A stretch of DNA of 64,000 nt from Lentzea xinjiangensis (GTDB taxonomy: Bacteria; Actinomycetota; Actinomycetes; Mycobacteriales; Pseudonocardiaceae): assembly GCF_900110955.1 (NCBI RefSeq), contig NZ_FOFR01000023.1:1-64000 (forward strand), written 5' to 3'. Under the pieces are notes generated by a model. The model was not told where the DNA came from, ran no database searches, and saw only the letters and a program-made list of their open reading frames with translations. The position numbers and the translations under genes are program-made. The first letter of the stretch is position 1, and the number at the start of each line of letters is the position of its first letter. Shown here piece by piece: positions 26,443 to 35,361 of this stretch.

Positions 26443-27311
26443 CCCAGACGCTGCTGGTGGCCTTGGTGGCCGGCATGGTCGCCACCGTCAACCCGTGCGG
26501 GTTCGCGATGCTGCCAGCCTACCTGGCGCTGGTCGTGACCGGTGCGAGCGAGCAGTCCCGAGCACGGCTGCTCACGCGCGCGGTCGTCTCCAGCGCCATG
26601 ATGACGTCCGGCTTCGTCGTCGTGTTCGGTCTGTTCGGCGTGGCGTTCTCGCTGGTCGCCTCATCCGTGCAGCGGTACCTGCCGTTCGTGACCGTCCTCA
26701 TCGGACTTGCGCTGGTCGTGGTGGGCGTGTTGCTCCTGCTGGGCCGCGAGATCACACTGCTGGTGCCGAAACCGGCCAGGGGCGCGCCCAACCGGCACGT
26801 CGGGTCGATGTTCGGGTACGGCGTCGCTTACGCCATCGCGTCGCTGTCGTGCACGATCGGTCCGTTCCTGGCGGTCGCGGGGTCGACGCTGCGCGGTGGC
26901 GATCTGCTGGAGGGCGTCACGGCGTTCCTCGCCTACGCGGCGGGCATGGGACTGGTGGTGACGGTGCTCGCGATCGGCACCGCGCTCGCCAGCGACGTGA
27001 TGACCCGCCGGGCCCGGTCGTTGTTGCCGCACGCGGCCCGGCTCGGTGGAGTGCTGCTCGTGCTCGTCGGCCTGTACGTCGCGTACTACGGCGTCTACGA
27101 ACTGCGTTTGTTCCTGGGCGGTGCCGATCCGTCCGATCCACTGGTCGACGGAGCGGGACGGTTCCAGGGCTTGCTGGTGCAGTGGTTCACCGCGGCCGGA
27201 CCGGTGCCGTTCGCCGTCGTGCTCGTCCTGCTGGTGCTGGGAGGGGTGTTGCTGGTGCGCAGGCGCGGCAAGCAGGCCGCCGGCTCCGAACGCGGAGCCG
27301 ATGTTCCGTGA
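26439..27311 (+). CDS. CcdA/DsbD-type membrane reductant transporter
   Basis: 290 residues from the GTG at 26439, which overlaps the preceding stop. Six to seven hydrophobic helices. The two redox cysteines lie in VNPCGFAMLPAYL (near residue 20) and SLSCTIGPFLAV (near residue 130), the classic CcdA pair that carries electrons from cytoplasmic thioredoxin across the membrane. A C-terminal extra helix and a short basic tail follow. It works with the upstream thioredoxin-like lipoprotein. A 15-bp tandem repeat (27295-27324) spans the stop codon. Confidence 0.92.
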   Translation: MTQTLLVALVAGMVATVNPCGFAMLPAYLALVVTGASEQSRARLLTRAVVSSAMMTSGFVVVFGLFGVAFSLVASSVQRYLPFVTVLIGLALVVVGVLLLLGREITLLVPKPARGAPNRHVGSMFGYGVAYAIASLSCTIGPFLAVAGSTLRGGDLLEGVTAFLAYAAGMGLVVTVLAIGTALASDVMTRRARSLLPHAARLGGVLLVLVGLYVAYYGVYELRLFLGGADPSDPLVDGAGRFQGLLVQWFTAAGPVPFAVVLVLLVLGGVLLVRRRGKQAAGSERGADVP

Positions 27312-27332
27312 GCCGATGTTCCGTGAGCCGGT

Positions 27333-28358
27333 CTACCGCTTCACGTCCGCGCTCGCCGCGCCCGGCGAGTCCCGCTTCGGCTCCCGGTCGCCGAGGCCCC
27401 GAGGCCTGATCCGTGCGCGCCTGACGTACGGCCGCACCGTGCGTTCCCACCAGCTCAGGGCCTCGGCCCCGTCGGGGAAGATGTCCAGGGCGTCGCCCAG
27501 CAGCTCGGCCCCGCCGATCGAGAGGGAGATGCCGCGGCCGGCGTGCGGCCCGAGGTGCCAGGCGGAGTCGCCGAGCAGCGCGAGCTGCCGATGGGTCCAC
27601 CGGCCCGGCCACGCCCGAACGACCGGTGCGCACGGCACACCGTCCACATGCGACAGCAACGACGGCACGAGCCAGCCGAGGTCGGCGAACTGCTCCGGCC
27701 AGTGCACCCCCGGCAAATCCCGCCACGCGAACGACACGGCCGAGCCACCGTCCCGCAACGGGTGCAGCCGGATGGTCCTGGTGACCAGGTCCATCGAGAC
27801 GGCGCACGACGACGCCATCCCGATCGGCCGAGACACCGTCGACCACCGTGGCCGAGGAGCGTCGCAGGTATCCGGGAAGACCGCGTCCCCGATGTCGGCG
27901 CACGCCCCATCGGCACCCACGACGACGTCGAACCAGTCGGTGTCACCGTTCGGCGAGACGGCTGTGACACCACAGTCGTCCGCCAGGAGAACGGGCAGGT
28001 CCTCCCGACGGCGGGACGCCGCGCCACCGATCGCGTCGTCGAGCACCGCGAGCACGTCGTGCTCGGTCACCGCGGGGTTGCGGGCGGAAGGCCTGGGCCG
28101 CACCGCGAGCGGAAGCCCGGTTGCGTCGACCTCGACGAGGTCGCACCGCGGCTGACGTCGTCGCACCAGCGCCGGCAGCAGTCCCAGCCGTCGCGCGGCG
28201 TCGACGCCGAAGTCGGTGAGCGTGGTGGGGAGTCCGGTGGGGAGTGGCTGCGCCGGTGGCTCCAGCACGACTACGTCCCAGTCGCTGCGCAGCAGCCGGT
28301 AGGTGGTCGCGAGGCCACCGACACCCGCGCCGATGACGAGCGCTCTCCTGGTGGGCAT
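27333..28358 (-). CDS. FAD-dependent oxidoreductase/monooxygenase
   Basis: 341 residues from the ATG at 28358 (GAAGGGAAA upstream). N-terminal dinucleotide-binding motif GAGVGG at residues 10-15 with an E at the end of strand 2 (VVVLEPP); the second FAD motif is ALLGDSAWHLGPHAGRG near residue 280. The layout is that of PHBH-fold aromatic hydroxylases but shorter than the usual 380-400 residues. Substrate unknown. Convergent with the CcdA gene, 21 bp apart. Confidence 0.82.
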   Translation of the reverse strand: MPTRRALVIGAGVGGLATTYRLLRSDWDVVVLEPPAQPLPTGLPTTLTDFGVDAARRLGLLPALVRRRQPRCDLVEVDATGLPLAVRPRPSARNPAVTEHDVLAVLDDAIGGAASRRREDLPVLLADDCGVTAVSPNGDTDWFDVVVGADGACADIGDAVFPDTCDAPRPRWSTVSRPIGMASSCAVSMDLVTRTIRLHPLRDGGSAVSFAWRDLPGVHWPEQFADLGWLVPSLLSHVDGVPCAPVVRAWPGRWTHRQLALLGDSAWHLGPHAGRGISLSIGGAELLGDALDIFPDGAEALSWWERTVRPYVRRARIRPRGLGDREPKRDSPGAASADVKR

Positions 28359-28806
28359 GACTTTCCCTTCGAGCAGGACCATGTCACGCCGACCAGGCTT
28401 CCCGGCACACCGCTCACCAGGATAGGCGCTCGCGACCCCGCCCGGAAGGTGTGCGGACGTCTTCGGAGCCCGGCCTGCTGGCCGCGCCGTTGTGGCCCAA
28501 CCGGACCAGTCCTGCCGCCCTGCCGGGAACGCGTCCGGAACAGCCCGGACCGCGTCCGGTGGTTGCGGACTCCCGCGGAGGTGTGCCGGGAAGCCTGGTC
28601 GGCGTGTGCAGGACGACGTCTGGCATCGAGGAGATCTCCTGCACACCGCTGCCACCGTCCGAGAGCCGGCGCTGGACCCTCGTCTCGACGGGGCCGGCGC
28701 CGGCCGGAGCGGCAAGCCCTACCGCTGTCTGCTGTGGACGGGTAAGTCGGCCGGTGGGGTGGCGTGGCGAGGCGCCGGGGTTCACCCGGCGCCTCCAGAC
28801 CGTTTC
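28359..28806. other. Intergenic region holding a large inverted repeat
   Basis: 448 bp with no supported gene. It contains the 27-bp inverted repeat described next, and just to its right a 10-bp dyad GTGTGCAGGA/TCCTGCACAC (28604-28613 and 28637-28646) whose right part overlaps the 12-bp palindrome AGGAGATCTCCT (28629-28640). Confidence 0.5.
28385..28606. repeat. 27-bp perfect inverted repeat flanking 168 bp
   Basis: Left arm 28385-28411 begins CACGCCGACCAGGCTTCCCG; right arm 28580-28606 is its exact reverse complement. The 168 bp between encodes nothing recognisable. It resembles a small non-autonomous element in shape, but no clear target-site duplication is visible. Pairing of the arms in RNA would give a long stem. 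Confidence 0.7.
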
Positions 28807-29843
28807 CTATGCGGTGAGCACGACCTTCAACGCCCCGCTGTCACCGGCGTTGTCGAAGGTGTCGTACGCCTCGGCCATCTCGTCGAGGGCGAACCGGTGG
28901 GTGATGAACCGTTCGCCGTCGATGCGCCCGGTCTTGACCGTGCGCAGCAGGGTCGGCGTCGACACGGTGTCGACGAGGCCGGTGGTGATGGTGACGTTGC
29001 GGATCCAGAGGTTCTCCAGGTGCAGGGTGGCCGGTTTGCCGTGCACGCCGACGTTGGCCACGCGCCCGCCCGGCCGCACGAGCTTCGCGCACAGCTCGAA
29101 CGTGTCGGGCACGCCGACCGCCTCGATTGCCACGTCCGCACCGAGTCCGCCGGTCAGTTCGCCGACGACGCGTTCGGCTTCGTCCGGTGTGGCGGCGGTG
29201 ATGTCGGCGCCGAACCGCTTGGCCGCTTCGAGCCGCGGTGCCGCGAGGTCGACGGCGATGATGTGGCCGGGGCTGTAGAGCTGCGCGGTCTGGATCGCGG
29301 CGAGCCCGATCGGGCCCGCGCCCACGACGACGACGGTGTCCGCGGGCTTGATGGCGCCGTTGAGCACGCCGACCTCGTAGGCGGTGGGCAGGATGTCGGC
29401 GAGCACGACGGCCGCGGTGTCGGAGACGCCGGCGGGCAGCAGGTGCGTCGAGGTGTCGGCGAACGGGACGCGCACGTACTCCGCCTGCACGCGTCGACGG
29501 TGTGCCCGAGGATCCAGCCGCCGCCACCGAGGCATTGCCCGTAGCTGCCGACGCGGCAGTACGAGCACCGTCCGCACGTGGTGATGCAGGAGATCAGGAC
29601 CCGGTCGCCGGGCTTGAGGCCGGTGACCGACGCCCCGACCTGCTCGACCACTCCGACGGCTTCGTGACCGAGGACGCGACCCGGTTCGACCTCGGGCACG
29701 TCACCCTCGAGGATGTGCAGGTCGGTGCCGCAGATGGTGACCGCGGTGACGCGCACGACCGCGTCGGCCGGGTCCTGCACCTCGGGCTTCGGGACTTCCT
29801 TCCACTCGCGCTTCCCGGGACCGCCGTAGACCAGGGCCTTCAT
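28807..29843 (-). pseudogene. Zinc-dependent alcohol dehydrogenase, frameshifted
   Basis: The first frame, from the ATG at 29843 (GAGGAGGAATCG upstream), gives MKALVYGGPGKREW, catalytic-zinc CGTDLHILEGD, GHEAVG and the structural-zinc cysteines CGRCSYCRVGSYGQC. It runs to GGWILGHTVD, about codon 117. Then one base is missing (about 29490-29494) and the second frame continues VQAEYVRVPFADTSTHLLP, the Rossmann VVVVGAGPIGLAA and an intact C-terminus to 28807. Inserting one G after the Asp codon would restore a typical 346-residue enzyme. Either a real lesion or a one-base sequence error. Confidence 0.85.
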
Positions 29844-30688
29844 CGATTCCTCCTCGAGAGTCGCTCACCTCCAGGCTTCTCGCACGATCTCGGGACGGGC
29901 AGAGAACGGGGACCCGCGGGAGGGAGGACCGAGGACCCGGCGCCGCCGTGCCCTGGACTGATGAGGTGCGGGCGGCGGGAGTCCGCCTCGGACTGAGGAC
30001 GCGTCCGGTTCGCCAGCTTCGGATGGGCGATCGAGTATTTCTGCTCGATGGCGTGGCTCGACCGCCAGGCGGCGCGAAGAGACGCAGGGAGGAGCCATCA
30101 ACTGATGTGACAACGGTTCCGGCATCGGGTGCCGCGCGCCCTGCATCTATCACCATTGCTTCAGTGTTGACCGAAACGAACTCGTCCGCGGTGTCGGCAT
30201 CGCTGCTCGTCTCGCGAGCCCACGCCTGGACGTGATGAGACGCCGCCGCAAGTTCGTCGCTCTACGTCACGGACCGGGAAGAGTACCGGGACGAGGGCAA
30301 TCCGGAAGGCGGCGTCGCTGGTCCGCTCCGTGCTCGGAGCGTTCGGTGGCGGACGCGCCCGGTGGTGCATTCGGGCACGTTCTTTCATCTCGATAGGAGA
30401 CCTGAAGTCCTGTTCGAAGGCGCGGTTCGGGTGGCTGACCGTTGTTTCGAAACCGGCCGGAGTGGCTCTCATCTGCGCTTGACGCCTCCGGGCTGAATCC
30501 CTGTTGAGAAGTGCCTGTGCGGCCCCACTTCTTTCGTGCGGCTTGACAATCGCGCGCCGGAATTTTAATGCGTGTGCGCGCGTGAGGTTTCTTCACCGTT
30601 AAGGCGGTATTGCGTCGATAGCGGTGTTGACGAATCCCGGAGAGCGATTGTAGGTTCGAAATCACGCCCTCTCTGGGAGGTTTGCGAA
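29844..30688. other. Long intergenic region before the terpenoid cluster
   Basis: 845 bp. Short open frames on both strands show no recognisable sequence and no RBS support. Base composition falls toward AT from about 30480. Two promoter-like elements are seen near the right end: TTGACA at 30543-30548 followed by a TTTAAT/TTAATG region, and TTGACG/TAGGTT listed separately. Confidence 0.45.
30627..30656 (+). promoter_or_regulatory. Candidate promoter of the terpenoid operon
   Basis: TTGACG (30627-30632), 18-bp spacer, TAGGTT (30651-30656). Close to the actinomycete housekeeping-sigma consensus and 32 bp before the TTG start, leaving room for the GGGAGG RBS at 30675-30680. Confidence 0.55.
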
Positions 30689-31705
30689 TTGAGCCGAATC
30701 ATTCACCAATTGGCGTTGAACGAGAATCATTGGCCGGCATTGCCCGGTGTGCGCGAGGCGTTGGTGGACTCGCTCGCCGACATCAACCTGACCGGTGACG
30801 CGCTCGCCGCACGGCTCGAGCAGCGGCTGGCCGCAGACCTCGGCACGACGCCCGACAGGGTCGTCGCCGGTGCGGGTTCCGGGGCGTTGCTGCAGCAGTT
30901 CCTCGCCGCGCACAGCGGCCCCGGCACCTCCGTCGTGCACGCGTGGCCCTCCTTCGACCTCTACCCGTTGCTGATCCGCAACGCCGGGGCGGAGCCGATC
31001 GCCGTGCCGGGCGACGCCGACGGCCGGCAGGACTTCGGTGCTCTCGCCGAGGCCGTCACCGACCGGACCCGCGTGGTGCTGGTGTGCAACCCGAACAACC
31101 CCACCGGCGAGGTGCTCGGTGCGCGGTGGCTGAGGTCGTTGCTCGCCGCGCTGCCCCAGCACGTGCTCGTCCTGGTCGACGAGGCCTACCGCGAGTTCGC
31201 GGACCCGGCCGTGATCGCGGACGCGACAACGTTGTCAGACGACCCGAGGCTCGCGGTGGTGCGCACGTTCTCCAAGTCGCACGGCCTGATCGGCCTGCGC
31301 GTCGGCTACCTGACCGGCGCGCGGGAGGTGGTGGCGCCGTTGCGGCTCACGGCGCCGTTCCACCGCGTGCCCACCGTCGCCCAGGCGGCCGCGCTGGCCG
31401 CGCTCGACGCCGGTCCTCGCATGCGGGAGCAGTGCCGCGAGATCGCCGCGGAACGGGACCGGGTCCGCGCGGGTCTGCGCGAGCTCGGGTTCGACGTCCC
31501 GCCGAGCGGGGGCAACTACCTGTGGGTGCGGCTGGGAGAGCGCAACCAGGAGTTCATCGCGCACCTCGCCCGGCACGGGGTGGCGGTGCGGGAGGTCGCC
31601 GGCGGGGTGCGCGTGAGCACCGGGTTGCCGGAGGCCAACGACGCCGTGCTCGCGGCCGCCCGCGCGTTCGCCGGGATCCCGCTCGTCGAGGAGGCAGTGC
31701 GATGA
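30689..31705 (+). CDS. Histidinol-phosphate aminotransferase-like PLP enzyme
   Basis: 338 residues from a TTG start at 30689 with GGGAGG eight bases upstream. Class I/II aminotransferase fold: NENHWPALP near the N-terminus, VVLVCNPNNPTGEVL, VLVDEAYREF, and the PLP lysine in TFSKSHGLIGLRVGY (Lys196). These are HisC-type features, but no other histidine genes are near. It is the first gene of a five-gene run with overlapping ATGA/GTG junctions, so it should supply an amine donor reaction, or a C-N step, in the terpenoid pathway rather than histidine. The substrate cannot be read from sequence. Confidence 0.85.
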   Translation: MSRIIHQLALNENHWPALPGVREALVDSLADINLTGDALAARLEQRLAADLGTTPDRVVAGAGSGALLQQFLAAHSGPGTSVVHAWPSFDLYPLLIRNAGAEPIAVPGDADGRQDFGALAEAVTDRTRVVLVCNPNNPTGEVLGARWLRSLLAALPQHVLVLVDEAYREFADPAVIADATTLSDDPRLAVVRTFSKSHGLIGLRVGYLTGAREVVAPLRLTAPFHRVPTVAQAAALAALDAGPRMREQCREIAAERDRVRAGLRELGFDVPPSGGNYLWVRLGERNQEFIAHLARHGVAVREVAGGVRVSTGLPEANDAVLAAARAFAGIPLVEEAVR

Positions 31706-32703
31706 CCGGCACGATGAGCGAGGCGCTGCGCACCGACGACCCGGCCGAGGCGATCCGGGACGCCCTCGCGCGCCGTCGTTCCGGTTCCGGCGACCGGTTC
31801 GGCGAGCTGACCCACTACGCGATGGCCGTGCCGGGCAAGTTGTTGCGCCCGTTGATGGTCGTCGCTTCGGCGGAAGCGGTGGGCGGCGCCGCCGACACCG
31901 CTCTGCCGGCCGCCGTGGCGGTCGAGCACCTGCACGTGGCGTCCCTCGTGCACGACGACATCATCGACGGTGACGACCTGCGCCGCGGCCGTCCTTCGGT
32001 GCACGCGCGCTACGGCGTCGCGGACGCCATCGTGACCGGGGACGCGTTGCTGTTCGACCTGTTCACCGCGGTCGCGGAGTGCGTCGCGCCGCCGCGGGTC
32101 GTGGTGGCGGTCGTCGCCGAGTTCGCCCGCGCCGGTGGTGACCTGTGCCGGGGGCAGGTGCTGGAGGCGGCGATGGTGTCGCCGGGCGGCACCCGGCCCG
32201 GCAGCGGGCTGGAGGACTACCTCGACGTCGCCGCGTTCAAGACGGGGGCGTTGTTCCGCGCCGCGTGCAGGGCGGGCGCGCTGCTCGGAGGTGGCTCCGC
32301 CGAGCAGGTCGACCTGCTCGGCGACTACGGCCACCACACCGGGGTGGCCTTCCAGATGTACGACGACCTGCTGCCGTACCTCGCCGCCGGCGCGTCGGGC
32401 AAACCCGATCTGAGCGACGCGGCCAACCTCCGTCCCACGTGGCCGGTCCTGCTCGCGCACCGCGAAGGCGGGCCGGAGCACCGCGAGGCCGTGGAAACCG
32501 CGTTGTCCGGTGCCCTTCCCCCGGCGGAGACGCTCGAGCTGCTGCGGTTCGCGGTGACGGACAGCGGTGCGCTGGAGGCAGCTCGCCGTGGCGCGCGGGA
32601 GCGCTCCCACCGTGCGCAGGCCTGCCTGCGGGGACTGCCGGGAACCGCCGCCGTGGCCAGGCTGACGGGCATCGCCGAGATCGCGGTCGACCGTGACCGC
32701 TGA
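31702..32703 (+). CDS. Polyprenyl diphosphate synthase
   Basis: 333 residues; ATGA overlap with the upstream gene. The first Asp-rich motif is HDDIIDGDDLRRGRP (D85-D89). The second is QMYDDLLPYL (D221, D222), in which the final Asp of the usual DDxxD is Pro225. GKLLRPLMVVAS near residue 50 matches the isopentenyl-diphosphate-binding region. The family builds C15-C25 prenyl diphosphates from IPP and DMAPP; small residues before the first motif make a C20 or longer product possible, but chain length is not certain. It should supply the prenyl donor for the UbiA enzyme next to it. Confidence 0.88.
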   Translation: MTGTMSEALRTDDPAEAIRDALARRRSGSGDRFGELTHYAMAVPGKLLRPLMVVASAEAVGGAADTALPAAVAVEHLHVASLVHDDIIDGDDLRRGRPSVHARYGVADAIVTGDALLFDLFTAVAECVAPPRVVVAVVAEFARAGGDLCRGQVLEAAMVSPGGTRPGSGLEDYLDVAAFKTGALFRAACRAGALLGGGSAEQVDLLGDYGHHTGVAFQMYDDLLPYLAAGASGKPDLSDAANLRPTWPVLLAHREGGPEHREAVETALSGALPPAETLELLRFAVTDSGALEAARRGARERSHRAQACLRGLPGTAAVARLTGIAEIAVDRDR

Positions 32704-33697
32704 GGTGCACGCGTCCCAGGTCGCCGAGCAGACGGTCCGGGAGCACGCGGTGGCGCACTGGCAGACCTGGCGGCCTTACACCACGTGCTACCCGGCCATG
32801 CTCGGGCTCGCGGGAGTGCTCGTCGCGGGAGGCGATCGGCCCGGCGAGGTGGCGGCCGCGGTGCTGGCCCCCGTGCTGGGCTGGATCTCCGGTCACTACC
32901 TCGGCGACCACTTCGACCGGCACCTCGACGCGATCGCGAAGCCGCAGCGGCCGATCCCGTCCGGCCGGATGTCGCCCGCCGTCGCCCTGGCCGCCGGGAT
33001 CGGGTGCGCGGTGGTCTCGCTGGTCATCGCGGCCGGGGCGAACTGGCGCGTCCTGCCGTTCTTCGCACTGGCGATCGGCGGGATCGTCTCCTACAGCGCC
33101 GTGTTCAAACGCCTGGGGTTCAGCGGGAACCTGAGCCGCGGGGTGCTGTCGGCGCTCGCGCTGGTGATCGGCGCGATGGTCGCGGTGCCCTGGCCGCCGG
33201 CCGCTCTCGTGCCGGTGGCGGTGGGGTTCCTGTTGCACGACACCGCGTCCAACCTGATCGGCACGGTGCGGGACGTCGACGGGGACCGGGCGGGCGGGTA
33301 CCGGTCGGTGCCGGTGCGCCACGGCGTTCCGGCGGCGGTCCGGCTCGCCGCCGCGCTGTGGTTGGCGGGAACGGTCGCGGTCGGCGCGGGCGCGCTGGTC
33401 GCCGCCCGGCCCGGCGCGCAGCTCGCGCTGGTCGCCGCCGCGGTGGTGCTCGGCGGGTGCGCGCTGTGGACGGCCCGGCCCGCGTCGCTGACGCCCAGAC
33501 GGGCCCTGCGATCGCACGAGACGCTCGTCGCCGAACGGCTGGTGCTGACGGCCGCCGTGGTGGCGGGGGCCGCCGGGCCGGTCACCGCCCTGCTGGTGCT
33601 GGTGCCGGCGCTCGCCTTCTCGCTGGTCCTGCAGGGCCGGATGCGGTCGCGGCACGAGTTCCCGGACGAGGCAAGCAACGGAGGGGAGAGGTCATGA
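32693..33697 (+). CDS. UbiA-family membrane prenyltransferase
   Basis: 334 residues from the GTG at 32693, overlapping the synthase gene by 11 bp. About eight hydrophobic helices. First Asp-rich motif GDHFDRHLDAIAKPQRPIPSG (D72, D75, D79; Gly replaces the usual Asn), second GTVRDVDGDRAGGYRSVPV. These are the two magnesium/diphosphate sites of UbiA enzymes, which move a prenyl chain to an aromatic or other acceptor at the membrane. Position between a prenyl diphosphate synthase and a cyclase implies prenylation of a pathway intermediate before cyclisation. Confidence 0.88.
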   Translation: MTAEVHASQVAEQTVREHAVAHWQTWRPYTTCYPAMLGLAGVLVAGGDRPGEVAAAVLAPVLGWISGHYLGDHFDRHLDAIAKPQRPIPSGRMSPAVALAAGIGCAVVSLVIAAGANWRVLPFFALAIGGIVSYSAVFKRLGFSGNLSRGVLSALALVIGAMVAVPWPPAALVPVAVGFLLHDTASNLIGTVRDVDGDRAGGYRSVPVRHGVPAAVRLAAALWLAGTVAVGAGALVAARPGAQLALVAAAVVLGGCALWTARPASLTPRRALRSHETLVAERLVLTAAVVAGAAGPVTALLVLVPALAFSLVLQGRMRSRHEFPDEASNGGERS

Positions 33698-35361
33698 CCT
33701 CGGTCGACACCGGCACCGCGAGGGAGCTGGAGACCGCCATCTCGGACGGCGCGCGGGTGCTGTTCGCGGCGCAGCGCCCGGACGGGGTGTTCGACTACGG
33801 GGCGAGCAGCCTGCGGTCCACGCTCGCGACGGCCGGCGCGATCACCGCGCTGCACTTCGCCGATCCCGGCGGTGCCGCCGACCTGATCGCGGCGGGCGCG
33901 GACCGGTTGCGCCGCACGCGCAACGATGACGGCGGCTGGGCGATGGTGCCCGGTCTGCCGAGCGAGCCGGGCCCGACGGCGGTGTCGGCGGCGGCGCTGC
34001 ACCTCGTCGACCCGGTCGCCAACGCGGCTGAGGTGGAGGCCGGACGGCGCTGGATGGCGGACTACGGCGGTCTGGAGGCGATCCCGCACCCGGAGGTCGT
34101 GCTGTGGTGCCGCCAGTTCTACGGTTTCGCCGGCTGGCTGAAGCCCCACGAGATGCGGCGGTTCCCGCTGGAGCTCGCGCTGCTGCCGAATCTGTACCGC
34201 CGGTTGTTCGACCTGCGGCTGCCGATGGCCTCGGCGCTCGGGCTCGCGCAGGCCCGGCACCGCCCGCTGACCCGCGTGCAGCGACTGCTGGCCCGCTGGG
34301 CCGAGCCGAACGCGTTGCGCGTCATCAGGCAGGCCTTCGAGCACGAGGGCTCCGCCGGTTCGTGGTCGGAGGACGCCTGGGTGACCGGTCTCGTCTGCAC
34401 CGGCCTCGCCCGTGCCGGGCTGGGGCAGGACATGGTCGAGGCCGCCCTGGGGTGGTTCCGGCGCACGATGCACCCCGACGGGTCCTGGGCGACGACACCC
34501 CTGGACGCGGCCTGGACGATGTACGCGGTGCGGGGCCTGGTCGAGGCGGGCTACCGCGACGACCCGAGGCTCGCGGTGTCCCGGGACCTGTTCGTGGGAC
34601 TGCAACAGCACCGGCCGTTCCTCGCCTTCGGGTGTCCGCCCGGCTTCTGGGGCTGGTCCGGCGCGCACGGCTGGCCGGCGGTCCTGGAGACCAGCGAGAT
34701 CGTGTCCGTGCTGGCCCGGCTGCCCGGCAGCGGGCAGGCCGGTGCCGTCCGCACGGCCGCCGGCTGGCTGCGCGACCGGCAGGACAGCCGCGGTTCGTGG
34801 GGACTCTGCGTGCGCAACACCAAGGTCGCCAACAGCGGGCCGTGCCCGATGACGACCGCGCAGGCCGTCGACGCGCTGCTCGACGCCGGGGTACCCGCCG
34901 GGGACAGCCGCGTCCGCCGGGCGGTGCGGTGGCTCGGCCGGGCGCAGCTGCCGGACGGCAGCCACGAGTCCGTCTGGTACCGGGAGCACACCATGGGCAC
35001 CGCGGCGGTGCTCGAGACCTTCGCCCGCTGCGGCCGGGCGGGTGACGAGACGGCGGTCCGGGCGCGGACCTGGCTGATCGGGACCCGCAACTCCGACGGG
35101 TCGTGGGGCGACGGCCACGGCGCTCCCGGCTCGGTCGAGGAGACCGGGTGGGCGGTGTCGTCGCTGCTGGCCGCGGGGGAGGACCCGAGCGTCGTCGCGG
35201 CCGGGGTGCGCTGGCTGCTCGACGCCCGCGACGACGGCGGCGGCTGGACGCCGCAACCCGTCCACGAGTACGTCCGGCGGGTGAGCCGGTACGCCAACCC
35301 CGGGTTCACGCACGGCATGGCGTTGCGGGCGCTGGGCCGCTACCGGGCGGCGGTCCGATGA
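33694..35361 (+). CDS. Squalene-hopene-cyclase-fold terpene cyclase lacking DxDD
   Basis: 555 residues from the ATG at 33694 (GGAGGGGAGAG upstream; ATGA overlap with ubiA). Repeated QW-like motifs mark the alpha/alpha-barrel fold: RNDDGGW, HPDGSW, DSRGSW, NSDGSW and DDGGGW. The C-terminal half aligns by eye along its length with bacterial squalene-hopene cyclase, ending NPGFTHGMALRALGRY. At the place of the catalytic PDVDDTA of that enzyme this protein has PAVLETS (A329-V-L-E332), so the proton-donating DxDD is missing; Glu332 is the only acid there. A cyclase that opens an epoxide, or uses another acid, is possible. Confidence 0.82.
   Translation: MTSVDTGTARELETAISDGARVLFAAQRPDGVFDYGASSLRSTLATAGAITALHFADPGGAADLIAAGADRLRRTRNDDGGWAMVPGLPSEPGPTAVSAAALHLVDPVANAAEVEAGRRWMADYGGLEAIPHPEVVLWCRQFYGFAGWLKPHEMRRFPLELALLPNLYRRLFDLRLPMASALGLAQARHRPLTRVQRLLARWAEPNALRVIRQAFEHEGSAGSWSEDAWVTGLVCTGLARAGLGQDMVEAALGWFRRTMHPDGSWATTPLDAAWTMYAVRGLVEAGYRDDPRLAVSRDLFVGLQQHRPFLAFGCPPGFWGWSGAHGWPAVLETSEIVSVLARLPGSGQAGAVRTAAGWLRDRQDSRGSWGLCVRNTKVANSGPCPMTTAQAVDALLDAGVPAGDSRVRRAVRWLGRAQLPDGSHESVWYREHTMGTAAVLETFARCGRAGDETAVRARTWLIGTRNSDGSWGDGHGAPGSVEETGWAVSSLLAAGEDPSVVAAGVRWLLDARDDGGGWTPQPVHEYVRRVSRYANPGFTHGMALRALGRYRAAVR

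Noticed and set aside
29948-30665. Several 90-130 codon frames before the terpenoid operon
   Set aside because: Overlap each other on both strands, lack RBS, and show random-looking translations.
32785-33693. Upstream extension of the terpene cyclase frame
   Set aside because: It overlaps the UbiA gene in another frame; the ATG at 33694 has a good RBS and an ATGA overlap.
33718-34600. TPLDAAWT in the terpene cyclase considered as a DxDD remnant
   Set aside because: Spacing to the following QW repeats places the catalytic position at PAVLETS (residues 328-334), not here.
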